Source of the DNA: Actinokineospora alba | GTDB lineage: Bacteria > Actinomycetota > Actinomycetes > Mycobacteriales > Pseudonocardiaceae | DNA length: 64,000 bases | Reading direction: 5' to 3' | Assembly (NCBI RefSeq): GCF_004362515.1 | Contig: NZ_SNXU01000001.1 | Span: 434,001 to 498,000, forward strand | Shown: positions 24,515-33,096 of the stretch, piece after piece | Layout: every line of letters begins with the position of its first letter | How positions within the stretch are numbered: position 1 is the stretch's first letter | The notes under the pieces: model-generated | What the model was told of the DNA's origin: nothing | The model's database searches: none | Seen by the model: only the letters and a program-made list of their open reading frames with translations | Program-made: the position numbers and the translations under genes

Positions 24515-24916
24515 CTTTGCGGGGTCCATTTCCCGGGAACGGCGCTCGGTGGTTCCGCCACATGATTCGAGCATGCTCGACACAGGGCGTGCGCAATCGC
24601 GGAGATGACGAGTTCACGGTCCGGAAAGGACGCTTCAAGGGGGACCGCGCGGAGTCCGCACCGCACTGGCCGATGTGGACGGTCCCGCCGGAGTCGGGCC
24701 CGCCCGCGGTCATCGCGGGCGGGTCGACTTCCCTTGTGCGCAAGTATGTTCGGCCGGTCCACACCCGACTCGCACGGGCCGCGAATATGTGGCAGTCATG
24801 AGGAAGGTCGTGACGAAATCATCGTCTACCGTTTCATTAAGCACCATTAGCCGCAGTACCAGTCCCCTTCCGCCACGGCGGCTCCCCCGGGTTTTGGGTT
24901 GCTTCTGGAGAATCTT
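24515..24916. other. Non-coding stretch upstream of the adenylation cassette
   Basis: About 400 bases with no frame showing coding codon bias. The last 150 bases are less GC-rich and probably hold the promoter of the adenylating-enzyme operon. I see no repeat or RNA gene. Confidence 0.5.
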
Positions 24917-26377
24917 ATGGAAACGCGATCGCTGCTCGACCGTATCGCCGAGCAAGCCACGACCCGACCGGACGCTGTCGCGCTCGTGTCGGGGTCCCGG
25001 CAGGTCGACTACGCCGAACTCGACGCCATGGCCGACGCCGCGCTGGCTCGGATCGACGCGCTCGACCTCGCCGAGGGCGCGCCCGTCGCGGTGCACGCCG
25101 CCAAGTCGCCGGAGACGGTCGCGCTGATCCTGGCCTGCCTGCGCGGACGGCGGCCCGTGCTCGTCGCGGCGGCGGACCTGGGTGAGCGGACCTACGCCGA
25201 ACTGGTGGCACGGACAGGATGCGCGGCCGTGCTCACCGCGGACCCGGCCGGTCCGGTGGTGCGCCGGACGGACGGGGCCCCGGCCGCGAAGCCTGACCTC
25301 GCTGAGGAAACGGCGCTGCTGCTGACGACGTCGGGCTCGACGGGCACGCCGAAGATCGTCCCGCTCACCCACGGCGCGATCGCCCGGTTCGCGCGGTGGG
25401 CGGCGGACCAGTTCGACCTCGGGCCCGACACCGACGTGCTCAACTACGCGCCGCTGAACTTCGACCTCGCGCTGCTGGACGTCTGGTCGACGCTGGCCGC
25501 GGGCGGCACCGTCGTGCTCGTCGGCACCGACCGGGCCACCGACGGCAGGCACCTGGCCGAAGTCGTGCGCCGCAGTGCCGTGGTGCAGGCGGTGCCGATG
25601 CTGTTCCGGCTGCTCGCCGACGCCTGGGACGGCACGGCATTCACCGCCGTGCGCCACGTCATCCTGACCGGCGACCGCACCCCCGCGCCGCTGCTGGCCA
25701 GGCTGCCCGCGATGTTCCCGAACGCCCGGCTGCACAACATCTACGGCTGCACCGAGACCAACGACAGCTTCCGGCACGAGCTCACCACCGCGGCGGGCGA
25801 CGGCGAAATGCCCATCGGGTTCCCGCTGCCCGGGGTAGACGCCCTGGTGCTCGACGCCGACGGCGCCATCCTCACCGGCGAGTGCACCGGCGAGCTGGTG
25901 GTCCACACGCCCTTCCAGACCACGGGCTACCTGGCCTCCAACGGCGCCGAGTTCGTCCGCCTCGGGACCGACGAGCGCCCCTACTTCCGCTCGGGGGACC
26001 TGGTCCGGCGCGACCGCGACGGCCTGCACACGTTGGTGGGCCGCACCGACTTCCGGGTCAAGGTGCGCGGCACCCGGGTCAACCTGGAAGAGGTCGAGCA
26101 GGTGCTGCTCGACCACGCGCAGGTCCGCGAGGCCGCCGTCATCGGGGTGCCGGACGAGGTCGCCGGGATCCGGCTGCACGCCGTGGTTCGGGGCGGGGAC
26201 AGCGAAACCGGAGCGCTCAACAGTCTGGCCCTGCGTGAGCACTGCCGCCTGCGGCTGCCGCGCGCGGCGATCCCCACCTCCATCCAGGTGGTCGGCATCG
26301 CGTTGCCGACCACCTCGACGGGCAAAGTCGACCGGCGCGCGATCGGCGCCCGGCTGCTGAACAGGAGTCAATCGTGA
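24917..26377 (+). CDS. Stand-alone amino-acid adenylating enzyme (prolyl-PCP-ligase-like)
   Basis: ANL-superfamily ligase of 486 residues without a fused carrier. The P-loop motif is TTSGSTGTPK, the A5 region YGCTETND, and the C-terminal STGKVDRRA holds the catalytic lysine. By hand alignment to GrsA the pocket begins D-L-L, with the amino-binding Asp present, so an alpha-amino acid is expected; I read roughly D-L-L-A-I-T-I-D-S-K. Length, free-standing form and the neighbouring carrier and dehydrogenase match the RedM/PltF/CloN4 logic that makes pyrrolyl-PCP from proline, but the pocket has an extra Asp, so a polar or basic side chain is possible. Start at ATG 24917 behind GGAG. Confidence 0.87.
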   Translation: METRSLLDRIAEQATTRPDAVALVSGSRQVDYAELDAMADAALARIDALDLAEGAPVAVHAAKSPETVALILACLRGRRPVLVAAADLGERTYAELVARTGCAAVLTADPAGPVVRRTDGAPAAKPDLAEETALLLTTSGSTGTPKIVPLTHGAIARFARWAADQFDLGPDTDVLNYAPLNFDLALLDVWSTLAAGGTVVLVGTDRATDGRHLAEVVRRSAVVQAVPMLFRLLADAWDGTAFTAVRHVILTGDRTPAPLLARLPAMFPNARLHNIYGCTETNDSFRHELTTAAGDGEMPIGFPLPGVDALVLDADGAILTGECTGELVVHTPFQTTGYLASNGAEFVRLGTDERPYFRSGDLVRRDRDGLHTLVGRTDFRVKVRGTRVNLEEVEQVLLDHAQVREAAVIGVPDEVAGIRLHAVVRGGDSETGALNSLALREHCRLRLPRAAIPTSIQVVGIALPTTSTGKVDRRAIGARLLNRSQS

Positions 26378-26637
26378 CCACATCCGATGTGATCAGGAAT
26401 TTCCTCGTCGCCGAGTTCCTCCCGGACCTGCGGCCCGCGGACCTCGCCGACGACTACGACCTCATCGGCAACGGCGTCATCGACAGCCTCGCGCTGATTC
26501 GGGTCATCACCTGGCTGGGCAACGAGTTCGACATCGACCTCGACCAGGTGGAGTTCGCCGAGGAGAACTTCACGTCGGTGTCGGCGATCCGCGCGTTCAC
26601 CGAGTCGGCACTGGACGAGCAGTACCGCGCCGCCTGA
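26374..26637 (+). CDS. Discrete peptidyl carrier protein
   Basis: Carrier protein of 87 residues. The phosphopantetheine site is Ser38 in GVIDSLAL, followed by the helix IRVITWLGNEFDIDL. It resembles the free-standing carriers RedO, PltL and CloN5. The GTG start overlaps the stop of the adenylating enzyme (GTGA) behind an AGGAG site, so the pair is coupled and this carrier should receive the amino acid that enzyme activates. The EctC-like and dehydrogenase genes follow, and may act on the tethered substrate. Confidence 0.92.
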   Translation: MTTSDVIRNFLVAEFLPDLRPADLADDYDLIGNGVIDSLALIRVITWLGNEFDIDLDQVEFAEENFTSVSAIRAFTESALDEQYRAA

Positions 26638-26697
26638 TCCCGCTCTACCCGACCCTGCTCTGCCTGACCCCCACACCTCTACTGAAGGGCCGCAGCC

Positions 26698-27078
26698 ATG
26701 ATCGTTCGCAAGTTCTCCGACATCGCCCCTGTCGAGTGGGGCAACGGCACCAGCACGCGCTTCCTCGTCGCCGCGGACGGCATGGGGTACACCCTCACCG
26801 ACACCCTGGTCCGCGCGGGCACGCGGTCGCCGCTGCACTACCGCAACCACCTTGAGGCGTGCTACTGCATCGCGGGCAGCGGCATGGTCGTCGACTCGGA
26901 AGGCAACGAACACGCCATCGAGGTCGGAACCATGTACGCGCTGAACAACCACGACGCGCACTACCTCATCGCGTCCCCGTGGGAGGACTTACGCCTGGTG
27001 TGCATGTTCACCCCGGCGCTCAAGGGTACGGAGGTGCACGACTTCAGCGAGGAGGCACGCAGATTCTCCAACTACTGA
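26698..27078 (+). CDS. Ectoine-synthase-like cupin (EctC family)
   Basis: Single-domain cupin of 126 residues, close to true EctC (about 130). NHLEACYCI, GTMYALNNHDAHYL and the final CMFTPALKG-TEVHD pattern follow EctC closely. The three iron ligands of EctC appear kept as Glu53, Tyr80 and His88. EctC closes N-acetyl-diaminobutyrate to a cyclic amidine, but ectA and ectB are absent here; instead the gene lies between a carrier protein and an acyl-CoA dehydrogenase. A ring closure or dehydration on a carrier-bound amino acid is the likely, inferred, role. A Trp usually next to the conserved Arg near residue 21 is not seen, which may mark a changed substrate. Codon 98 is a rare TTA. Confidence 0.85.
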   Translation: MIVRKFSDIAPVEWGNGTSTRFLVAADGMGYTLTDTLVRAGTRSPLHYRNHLEACYCIAGSGMVVDSEGNEHAIEVGTMYALNNHDAHYLIASPWEDLRLVCMFTPALKGTEVHDFSEEARRFSNY

Positions 27079-27098
27079 CCTGAGAGGAGACATCTTCG

Positions 27099-28241
27099 AT
27101 GTCAGCACGGATGGAAGGCGGGCAGGCCCTGCGCGCCCGTTTCGCGCCCGAGTTCGCCGCCTGGGGCGAGGGTCACCTGGAGCGCGACACGGCCGCTGAG
27201 TTCCCCGCCGACCAGTGGAAGCTGATCGGCGACTCCGGCCTGCTCGGCCTGCCGTTCGACAAGGAGTTCGGTGGCCTCGACCAAGACCTGGTCACCACCA
27301 TGACGGTGCTCGAGGAACTGGGCCACGGCTGCCGGGACGCCGGGCTCAACTTCTCGGTGTCGACCCACATGGTCAGCACCGGGGTTCCCATCCACCGCTT
27401 CGGTTCCCGGCAGCTGCGGGAGCGGTACATGCCCAAGGTGTGCGACGGCTCGGTGATCGGCGCCCACGCCATCACCGAGCCGCAGGGTGGCTCGGACGCC
27501 ACCGCGATGCGCACCACCGGGCGCAAGGTCGATGGCGGCTGGGTCGTCAACGGCGAGAAGTGCTTCATCAGCAGCGGGCCGGTCGCCGACCTGATCCTCG
27601 TCTACGTCCGCACGGGCGGCGACAAGGGTCCGTTCGGGCTCTCCGCGCTGTTGGTGGACAAGGACAATCCCGGTCTGCACGTGGGGCCGGCGGTGGACAA
27701 GATGGGGCTGCGCACCTCGCCGCTGGGTTCGCTGACCTTCACCGAGTGCTTCGTGCCGGACCGCGATGTCGTCGGCAAACCGGGTTCCGGATTCCTTATC
27801 CTCGACCACGTGATGAAGTGGGAGATCCTCTGCTCCTTCGTGATCACGCTGGGCTCGATGCGCCACCGCATCGACCGGTGCGTCGAGTTCGCCAGGTCGC
27901 GCAAGCAGTTCGGCAAGGCCATCGGGGAGTTCCAGCAGATCTCCGGTCGCATCGTCGACATGCGGATCGCGTTCGAAACCGCGCGGCGCTGGCTGTTCGA
28001 CACCGCCATCCGCAGCCTGGCGGGCGACGACGTCCGAGCCGACGTCGCGATCGGCAAGCTGCTCGCCAGCGAGGCGAACCTGAAGTCGGCACTGGACGCG
28101 GTGCAGATCTTCGGCGGCCGCGGGTACCTGCACGAGTACGGCATCGAGAAGGACCTTCGCGACGCCACCGCGGGCACCATCTACTCCGGAACGTCGGAGG
28201 TGCAGCGGGACAAGGTCGCCCGCTTCCTCGGGCTCTACTGA
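27099..28241 (+). CDS. Acyl-CoA-dehydrogenase-type flavoprotein (carrier-bound aminoacyl desaturase)
   Basis: FAD dehydrogenase of 380 residues with full acyl-CoA dehydrogenase layout: AITEPQGGSDA (124-134), the FAD/ETF segment RKQFGKAIGEFQ, and the C-terminal YSGTSEVQRD. The catalytic Glu found in the YEGT motif of short- and medium-chain enzymes is Ser here; instead Glu242 in MKWEIL lies where isovaleryl-CoA dehydrogenase and prolyl-PCP dehydrogenases carry the base. That fits oxidation of an aminoacyl group on the preceding carrier, as RedW, PltE and CloN3 do. Start at ATG 27099 behind GAGGAG, 20 bases after the EctC-like gene; it is the last gene of this operon. Confidence 0.9.
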   Translation: MSARMEGGQALRARFAPEFAAWGEGHLERDTAAEFPADQWKLIGDSGLLGLPFDKEFGGLDQDLVTTMTVLEELGHGCRDAGLNFSVSTHMVSTGVPIHRFGSRQLRERYMPKVCDGSVIGAHAITEPQGGSDATAMRTTGRKVDGGWVVNGEKCFISSGPVADLILVYVRTGGDKGPFGLSALLVDKDNPGLHVGPAVDKMGLRTSPLGSLTFTECFVPDRDVVGKPGSGFLILDHVMKWEILCSFVITLGSMRHRIDRCVEFARSRKQFGKAIGEFQQISGRIVDMRIAFETARRWLFDTAIRSLAGDDVRADVAIGKLLASEANLKSALDAVQIFGGRGYLHEYGIEKDLRDATAGTIYSGTSEVQRDKVARFLGLY

Positions 28242-28268
28242 GGACCCTCTACTGAGGACAGAAAACCC

Positions 28269-28710
28269 ATGGCCGCGGCTCCCCATCGGGGGCCGCGGCC
28301 ATCGGCGTGCGTCGGGCAACACGGCCACCGGGCCAGGCACTGTCTTGCAAGTCCGCCGTCACCACGAACGCCAAGCAGGCCGCGGCTTCCGTTTCCGGTA
28401 GCCGCGGCCTGTGGGTCGCGCGGGTCAGGCGGCCAGTTCGCCCTGGCTGTCCGACATCCTGGCGTGCGCCTCCGCCAGCCCGTCGGCCATGGCCCCAGCT
28501 CCCCACCGGGGCCCGCGGCCATCGGCGTGCGTCCGGCAAACATTGCCACCGGGCCTAGGCACTGAACTGTAAGTCCACCGTCACTACGAACGCCGACAGG
28601 CCGCGGCTTCCGTTTCCGGTAGCCGCGGCCTGTGGGTCGCGCGGGTCAGGCGGCCAGTTCGCCCTGGCTGTCCGACATCCTGGCGTGCGCCTCCGCCAGC
28701 CCGTCGGCTA
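28269..28710. repeat. 221-bp imperfect tandem duplication with duplicated hairpins
   Basis: Two adjacent copies, about 28269-28489 and 28490-28710, over 85 percent alike by eye. Each ends with the last 23 or so codons of the transglutaminase/PLP gene; only the right copy is joined to the full gene. Each also holds a GC-rich hairpin (28377-28410 and its copy near 28598-28631) that would end transcription from both sides. A second hairpin (28269-28302) is intact only in the left copy. The shared ATGGCC at three junctions marks the unit ends. The gap from 28242 to 28645 has no other gene. Confidence 0.85.
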
Positions 28711-30832
28711 TGGCCGCGGCGAGGACGTCGATCTGGTCGCCGCGGTCACCGGCGAAGATGCGGACGAACCACGGGTCGTCGTCGGTGATGTCCTGGACCC
28801 AGAGGCGGGGCACCGCGTAGCCGAAGCTGACGCCCTTGGTCAGCTGCACGCCGCGTCGGCGGGCGTTGGCCAGGATCAGCTCGATGACGCCGTGCAACTC
28901 GGGCTTGTTGTTGCGGCCGTCCTCGTGCAGCAGGAACGTCACCACGCCGCCCGCGTACGGCAGCGCCGCCGCGATCTCCGCGTCCGGGTGGTGCGGCAGC
29001 TTGGGGTAGACGACCACCCCGGCGTCGCGAACCCGGGGGTCGGCGTGCAGTGCGGTGGCGAGGTCCTCCGCGTTGGTGCAGATCCGTTCCATCCGACGCT
29101 TGAGGAAAGCCCGGTCGTAGCGCGGGAACAGCTCGGCGTTGTGTCGGTAGAGGACGGTGCCGGTGTTGCGGCGCAACTGGTCGAGGCGGGGCCGCAGTTC
29201 GATCGGGAAGGCGATCAGGCCCGCCAGGGTGGCATCCATCCCCAGCTGCATGTACTTCGTGCAGCTCTCGTAGTAGAAGATCTCCAGCTTGTCGTCGCTG
29301 CGCAGCAGGTCGGCGGGCAGCGCCGCGGCGAGCATGGTGCCGTCGACGATGACCGTGGTGCGGTGGGTGACCACGTCGCGCAGGCGGGCCAGCAGCTGGG
29401 GGATGTCGACCATGCGCTGCCGGGCGCTGTTGGCCACCGGGTCGGCGAAGACCACCTTGGGCTGGTGCCGGACGACCTCGGCGATGATGTCCTCGACCGA
29501 ATAGCTCGCCGAGCGCACCAGGTTGACGAACGTCAGCCCGTCGAGCTGCTCGGTGGCCTCGTAGTAGGTGTAGGGCGCCTGCAGGACGGTGTCGCCCGGC
29601 TTGAGCCGGTCCCGGATGAGGAACGCCTCGATCGCGGTGAACGCCGCCATCCCCGAGGACGCCACCAGCAGGCCGAACTCGTCGGCCGGGAACTCCAGGA
29701 CCTCCTGCAGTTGGCGCTCCACACGCAACACGGCGCTGTGCGTGCCGTTGCGGTCGTAGTTCATCTCGGGGGACTCCTGCGAGCGGGTGTCGAAGAACTG
29801 CACGACCTTCGACTGCCCGTAGGACTGCGCCGACCACTCCGCGGCGTTGCGCACGTAGGCGATGGTCGCCAGCGCGAAGCGCAGCACCGACTCCCCCGCG
29901 GTCAGCACGTCGGAGTCCACGGCGGGATGCGAGCTCACCAGCGCCCGCTGCACTCCAACCCGTTCCTCCGCGTGCAGTGCGTCCGCGGCGAGCCGGTCGA
30001 GCACTGTCGGGTCGAGCATCAACCCGTTCTCGGCACAGAATGCGGCGTGGTCGGCCAGCTCGGTGCGCGCGGCGCGCAGTTCGCGCGCGGCGCGGTCGAA
30101 CTGCTCGATCAGGTCGGCGGCCTGCGGGGACAGCTCGGCCCGAACGGGCTCCACGCCCGCGGGCGCCGCCGCCTCAGCCGCGAGTGAGCCCTCGGTCAGC
30201 TCGAACTGGCTGGCGAACAGTTTCGGGTGCGCGGCCCGGATGCCCTCGGTGACCAGCAGGAACGGGAAGTCGTCGAACTCGCCGTACTCGTGGAGGAACT
30301 CCATGTACCGCTGCCCACCCTTGTCGTACGGGTGGTAGACGCTGTCCTCGGTGCCGTCGAACTCCAGCGGCGTGATGCCGTAGACCTTGCACAGCAGCTT
30401 GTTGAACACCGGCGTCGCCCTGACCCACTTGCCTTCCAGGTACACCGACGTCAACGCGTGGAACCGGAAGACGTCGCCGCCGACCAGCCTGCGCAGCCGG
30501 GGCGACGCCAGGTGGTTGCGCACATCGGTCATCACCAGCCGGGCCGGGATGCCCGCGGCGCGGCAGGCCGCGACGAACACGATGGACTTGTGCACGCAGA
30601 AACCGCGCCCGGTGTCCAGAATGGAACTGGCCTGCAGTCCCTCCCGGCTCAGGTTCGCGCCGTACACCTCGTAGAGGATGTCGTCGCGCACGGCGTAATA
30701 GAGCGCGACGGCCTTCTCGGTCGGGGATTCCCCCACACCCCGCAGCGCGCGGTCGACGAACGCCCGCACGGTCGGGCTCTCGTGATCGAGGAACTCCGTG
30801 GCCGCCAGCAGCCTGGTGGTCTCGTCAACCAT
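28646..30832 (-). CDS. Transglutaminase-like/Cys-Met-metabolism PLP enzyme fusion
   Basis: Fusion of 728 residues. Residues 1-215 form a transglutaminase-like domain with Cys79 (GFCVHKS) and His125 (FHALTSVY); the Asp of the usual triad falls in an ATPVFN segment and is replaced. After a helical linker (about 235-300), residues 340-728 form a cystathionine gamma-synthase-type PLP domain: YDRNGT (359-364), SSGMAA, Asp497 and the Schiff-base Lys526 in SCTKYM. The PLP part could do gamma- or beta-substitution or elimination on a Met-, SAM- or homoserine-type substrate, and the first part could move an acyl group. Fused to each other and co-transcribed with mtnA, mtnB and mtnD, it is probably the central enzyme of that operon. 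ATG at 30832 overlaps the mtnD end. Confidence 0.85.
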   Translation of the reverse strand: MVDETTRLLAATEFLDHESPTVRAFVDRALRGVGESPTEKAVALYYAVRDDILYEVYGANLSREGLQASSILDTGRGFCVHKSIVFVAACRAAGIPARLVMTDVRNHLASPRLRRLVGGDVFRFHALTSVYLEGKWVRATPVFNKLLCKVYGITPLEFDGTEDSVYHPYDKGGQRYMEFLHEYGEFDDFPFLLVTEGIRAAHPKLFASQFELTEGSLAAEAAAPAGVEPVRAELSPQAADLIEQFDRAARELRAARTELADHAAFCAENGLMLDPTVLDRLAADALHAEERVGVQRALVSSHPAVDSDVLTAGESVLRFALATIAYVRNAAEWSAQSYGQSKVVQFFDTRSQESPEMNYDRNGTHSAVLRVERQLQEVLEFPADEFGLLVASSGMAAFTAIEAFLIRDRLKPGDTVLQAPYTYYEATEQLDGLTFVNLVRSASYSVEDIIAEVVRHQPKVVFADPVANSARQRMVDIPQLLARLRDVVTHRTTVIVDGTMLAAALPADLLRSDDKLEIFYYESCTKYMQLGMDATLAGLIAFPIELRPRLDQLRRNTGTVLYRHNAELFPRYDRAFLKRRMERICTNAEDLATALHADPRVRDAGVVVYPKLPHHPDAEIAAALPYAGGVVTFLLHEDGRNNKPELHGVIELILANARRRGVQLTKGVSFGYAVPRLWVQDITDDDPWFVRIFAGDRGDQIDVLAAAIADGLAEAHARMSDSQGELAA

Positions 30833-31436
30833 TCCGTTCACCTTCCAGAGACAACAAATCGGACGCCGCCGGGGCAAGCAGCTCGTCGAGGGTGGGCATG
30901 GTGGCGGCGATCGCGGACCCGGTGAACCCGGCCACCCAGCCGTCCTCGGCCTGAAAGAACCGGATGGCGCAGAAACCGGGTCGGATCCCCATGTCGAACC
31001 AGTGCGTGGTGCCCGCGGGCACCGACATGAGGTCGCCCGCGGTGCACACCACCGCGTAGACCTTGTCTCCCAGGTGCAGGTAGAAGCACCCGGCTCCCTC
31101 GACGAAGAACCGCACCTCGTCCTCGTCGTGGGTGTGCTCCTCAAGGAACTTCAGCCGCGCCGCCCGCGCGCGTTCGACCCCCGCGTCGGTGTCGTCGGGC
31201 ACCATGCGCACGACGTCGACCAGCGGGTACGGACCCTCCGCCGACAGTGTGTCCACTTCGGACCGATACGCGGCGAGCACGTCGTCCTGCGCGGCGTCGG
31301 CGGGCAGCGGCACGGTGGCCCAGCGCCGCAGGGTGATGCCGAACGGCGCCAGGTTCTCGGCGATCCGGTCGAGGTCGTCGGTGCGCAGCAGCACGGTGGC
31401 GGCGTCGTCGTCAGCCATGATCTGCAGCAGAGTCAT
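30825..31436 (-). CDS. mtnD: Acireductone dioxygenase
   Basis: Cupin of 203 residues. The metal-binding set is complete: His101, His103, Glu107 (EEHTHDEDEVRFF) and His145 (GTTHWFDMG), with the same spacing as the Klebsiella enzyme. With Fe it cleaves acireductone to formate and 4-methylthio-2-oxobutyrate in methionine salvage; with Ni the family gives CO and methylthiopropionate instead. The ATG at 31436 follows GAGGAGG. It overlaps the next gene by eight bases and is 13 bases after mtnB, so all four genes form one operon. The enolase-phosphatase that makes acireductone (MtnC) is not in the window. Confidence 0.92.
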   Translation of the reverse strand: MTLLQIMADDDAATVLLRTDDLDRIAENLAPFGITLRRWATVPLPADAAQDDVLAAYRSEVDTLSAEGPYPLVDVVRMVPDDTDAGVERARAARLKFLEEHTHDEDEVRFFVEGAGCFYLHLGDKVYAVVCTAGDLMSVPAGTTHWFDMGIRPGFCAIRFFQAEDGWVAGFTGSAIAATMPTLDELLAPAASDLLSLEGERNG

Positions 31437-31449
31437 CGCACGCCTCCTC

Positions 31450-32058
31450 TCAGCTCGCCGCTCGGTCGATCAGCAGCCGCAGCCTGCACAGCGTTTCCAG
31501 GCACTCCATCCGGTCGCGTGCCACGCGCAGGGAGGGGCCCCAGCTCGTCGCGCCGTGCGCGCCGATCAGGAACACCGGCGGCGTGCGCATGGCCACCCGC
31601 GCCTCGACTTCCTCGGCGATGCGCGGCACTTCGGCGTGGTTGGGGAAGACCGGGACCGTGACCGAGGCCGGGTCGCCCCCGCGGAGTCCTTTGATGATCT
31701 CCAGCCCGGAGAACGTGACCGAGTTCTCGCCGCGAGCCGTGGCGATCGCCGCCACCGCGGTCGCGTATGGCGGGTGCGCGTGCACGACCGCCTGGCAGCC
31801 GGCGAACCGGCGGTACAAGGCGGTGTGGATGGTCGTCTCCGCCGACGGCTGCCTCCGGCCGGGCTCGACCGGGCGCGAGTCGGCGATGCTCACCCGCACG
31901 GTGTCCGCCGCCGTCAGCTCGCCCTTGCTGACCCCACTCGCGGTGATCAGGGCGGCCCCGTCGGGCAGGCGGAGCGAGATGTTGCCCGCCGTGCCTTCCA
32001 TCCAGCCCCGCCGGTACAGCTTGGCGGTGAACTCGGCCAGTTCCTCCGCGGGGGTCAT
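31450..32058 (-). CDS. mtnB: Methylthioribulose-1-phosphate dehydratase (class II aldolase family)
   Basis: Zinc enzyme of 202 residues of the class II aldolase/adducin family. Metal-binding residues are seen in AVVHAHPPYAT (His-x-His) and in IGAHGATSWGPSL, with the Glu before TTIHTALY as the likely acid. In methionine salvage it dehydrates methylthioribulose 1-phosphate. Family members also include phosphate aldolases, but the neighbours mtnA and mtnD decide for MtnB. Its ATG at 32058 overlaps the mtnA stop (ATGA) behind a GAGGTG site. Confidence 0.88.
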   Translation of the reverse strand: MTPAEELAEFTAKLYRRGWMEGTAGNISLRLPDGAALITASGVSKGELTAADTVRVSIADSRPVEPGRRQPSAETTIHTALYRRFAGCQAVVHAHPPYATAVAAIATARGENSVTFSGLEIIKGLRGGDPASVTVPVFPNHAEVPRIAEEVEARVAMRTPPVFLIGAHGATSWGPSLRVARDRMECLETLCRLRLLIDRAAS

Positions 32059-33071
32059 GACGCCACCTCGCGGCGGGCGCCGACCGGGCGGTACGTGCCG
32101 TTCTCGGTGACCACGGCGGTCACCAACTCGGCGGGAGTGACGTCGAACGCGGGATTGAACACCCGAGTGCCCGCAGGGGCGATGGTCACGCCTGCCAGCG
32201 TGGTCACCTCGTCTGGCTCGCGCTGCTCGATCACGATGGCGCTGCCGTCGGCCAATGTCTCGTCCACAGTGGACATCGGGGCGGCCACGATGAAGGGCAC
32301 CCCCGCCTGGTGCGCGGCCAGGGCGAGCGAGTACGTCCCGATCTTGTTCGCGACGTCTCCGTTGGCGCACACCCGGTCCGCGCCGACGAGCACGCAGTCG
32401 GCCATGCCCGCGGCCAGCGCGGCGGGCAGTGCCGAGTCGACGCACAGCCGGTGCGGGATGTTCGCCTCGGCCAGCTCCCACGCGGTCAGCCTCGCGCCCT
32501 GCAGCAGCGGGCGGGTCTCACCGAACAGCACCTCCTCGACGTGGCCCGCCTCGGCCAGCAACCCGATCGCACCAAGGGCGGTGCCCCGTGCCACGGTGGC
32601 GAGCCGCCCGGTGTTGCAGTGCGTCACCAGCCGCAGCGGGCGATGGCCGCACAGGCGCAGCACCAGATCGGCGGTGTGCTCGGAGACGGCGAGGTTGAGC
32701 CGCTCGTCCTCGGCCAGGATCACCAGCGCCTCGTCGAGCACGGCGCCCGCGCCCTGCGGGATGCGCTCGGCGACCCGGCGCACCGCCCAGGTCAGGTTCA
32801 CCGCGGTCGGCCGGGCGTCGGCGATGCGGCGGGCGTCGGCGCGCACCGCGAGTTCGTCGCACTGCCCGTTCCTGGTGTGCTGGGCCGCGGAGATCGCGAC
32901 GGCCAGCGCACCCGCGACCCCGATGGCGGGGGCACCCCGGATCGCCAGCCGGTTGATCGCGTCGATCACCTCATCCACCGTGCGCAGGTGGAGAAGCCGG
33001 TACTCGTGCGGAAGTGCGCACTGGTCGACCGCGACCAGCGCGGCGTCCTCCCAGGCCAGCGAACGTGTCAT
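32055..33071 (-). CDS. mtnA: Methylthioribose-1-phosphate isomerase
   Basis: Isomerase of 338 residues, the usual MtnA length, of the eIF2B-related fold. It turns methylthioribose 1-phosphate into the ribulose form. RGAPAIGVAGA near residue 45, the catalytic Cys in THCNTGRLAT, and the catalytic Asp in GADRVCANGDVANKIGTY are all present. A GGAG lies only two bases before the ATG at 33071, an odd spacing. No MTA phosphorylase or MTR kinase gene is in the window, so the sugar phosphate must come from enzymes encoded elsewhere. Confidence 0.93.
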   Translation of the reverse strand: MTRSLAWEDAALVAVDQCALPHEYRLLHLRTVDEVIDAINRLAIRGAPAIGVAGALAVAISAAQHTRNGQCDELAVRADARRIADARPTAVNLTWAVRRVAERIPQGAGAVLDEALVILAEDERLNLAVSEHTADLVLRLCGHRPLRLVTHCNTGRLATVARGTALGAIGLLAEAGHVEEVLFGETRPLLQGARLTAWELAEANIPHRLCVDSALPAALAAGMADCVLVGADRVCANGDVANKIGTYSLALAAHQAGVPFIVAAPMSTVDETLADGSAIVIEQREPDEVTTLAGVTIAPAGTRVFNPAFDVTPAELVTAVVTENGTYRPVGARREVAS

Positions 33072-33096
33072 GGCTCCGTCCAGGGTCGTGGTCGGT

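Noticed and set aside
24515..24916. Short frames of about 80-95 codons on both strands
   Set aside because: Codon bias is poor, they overlap the P450 terminator or the promoter region, and no product is recognisable.
26698..27078. Ectoine biosynthesis gene
   Set aside because: ectA, ectB and ectD are absent, and the gene lies in a carrier-protein operon.
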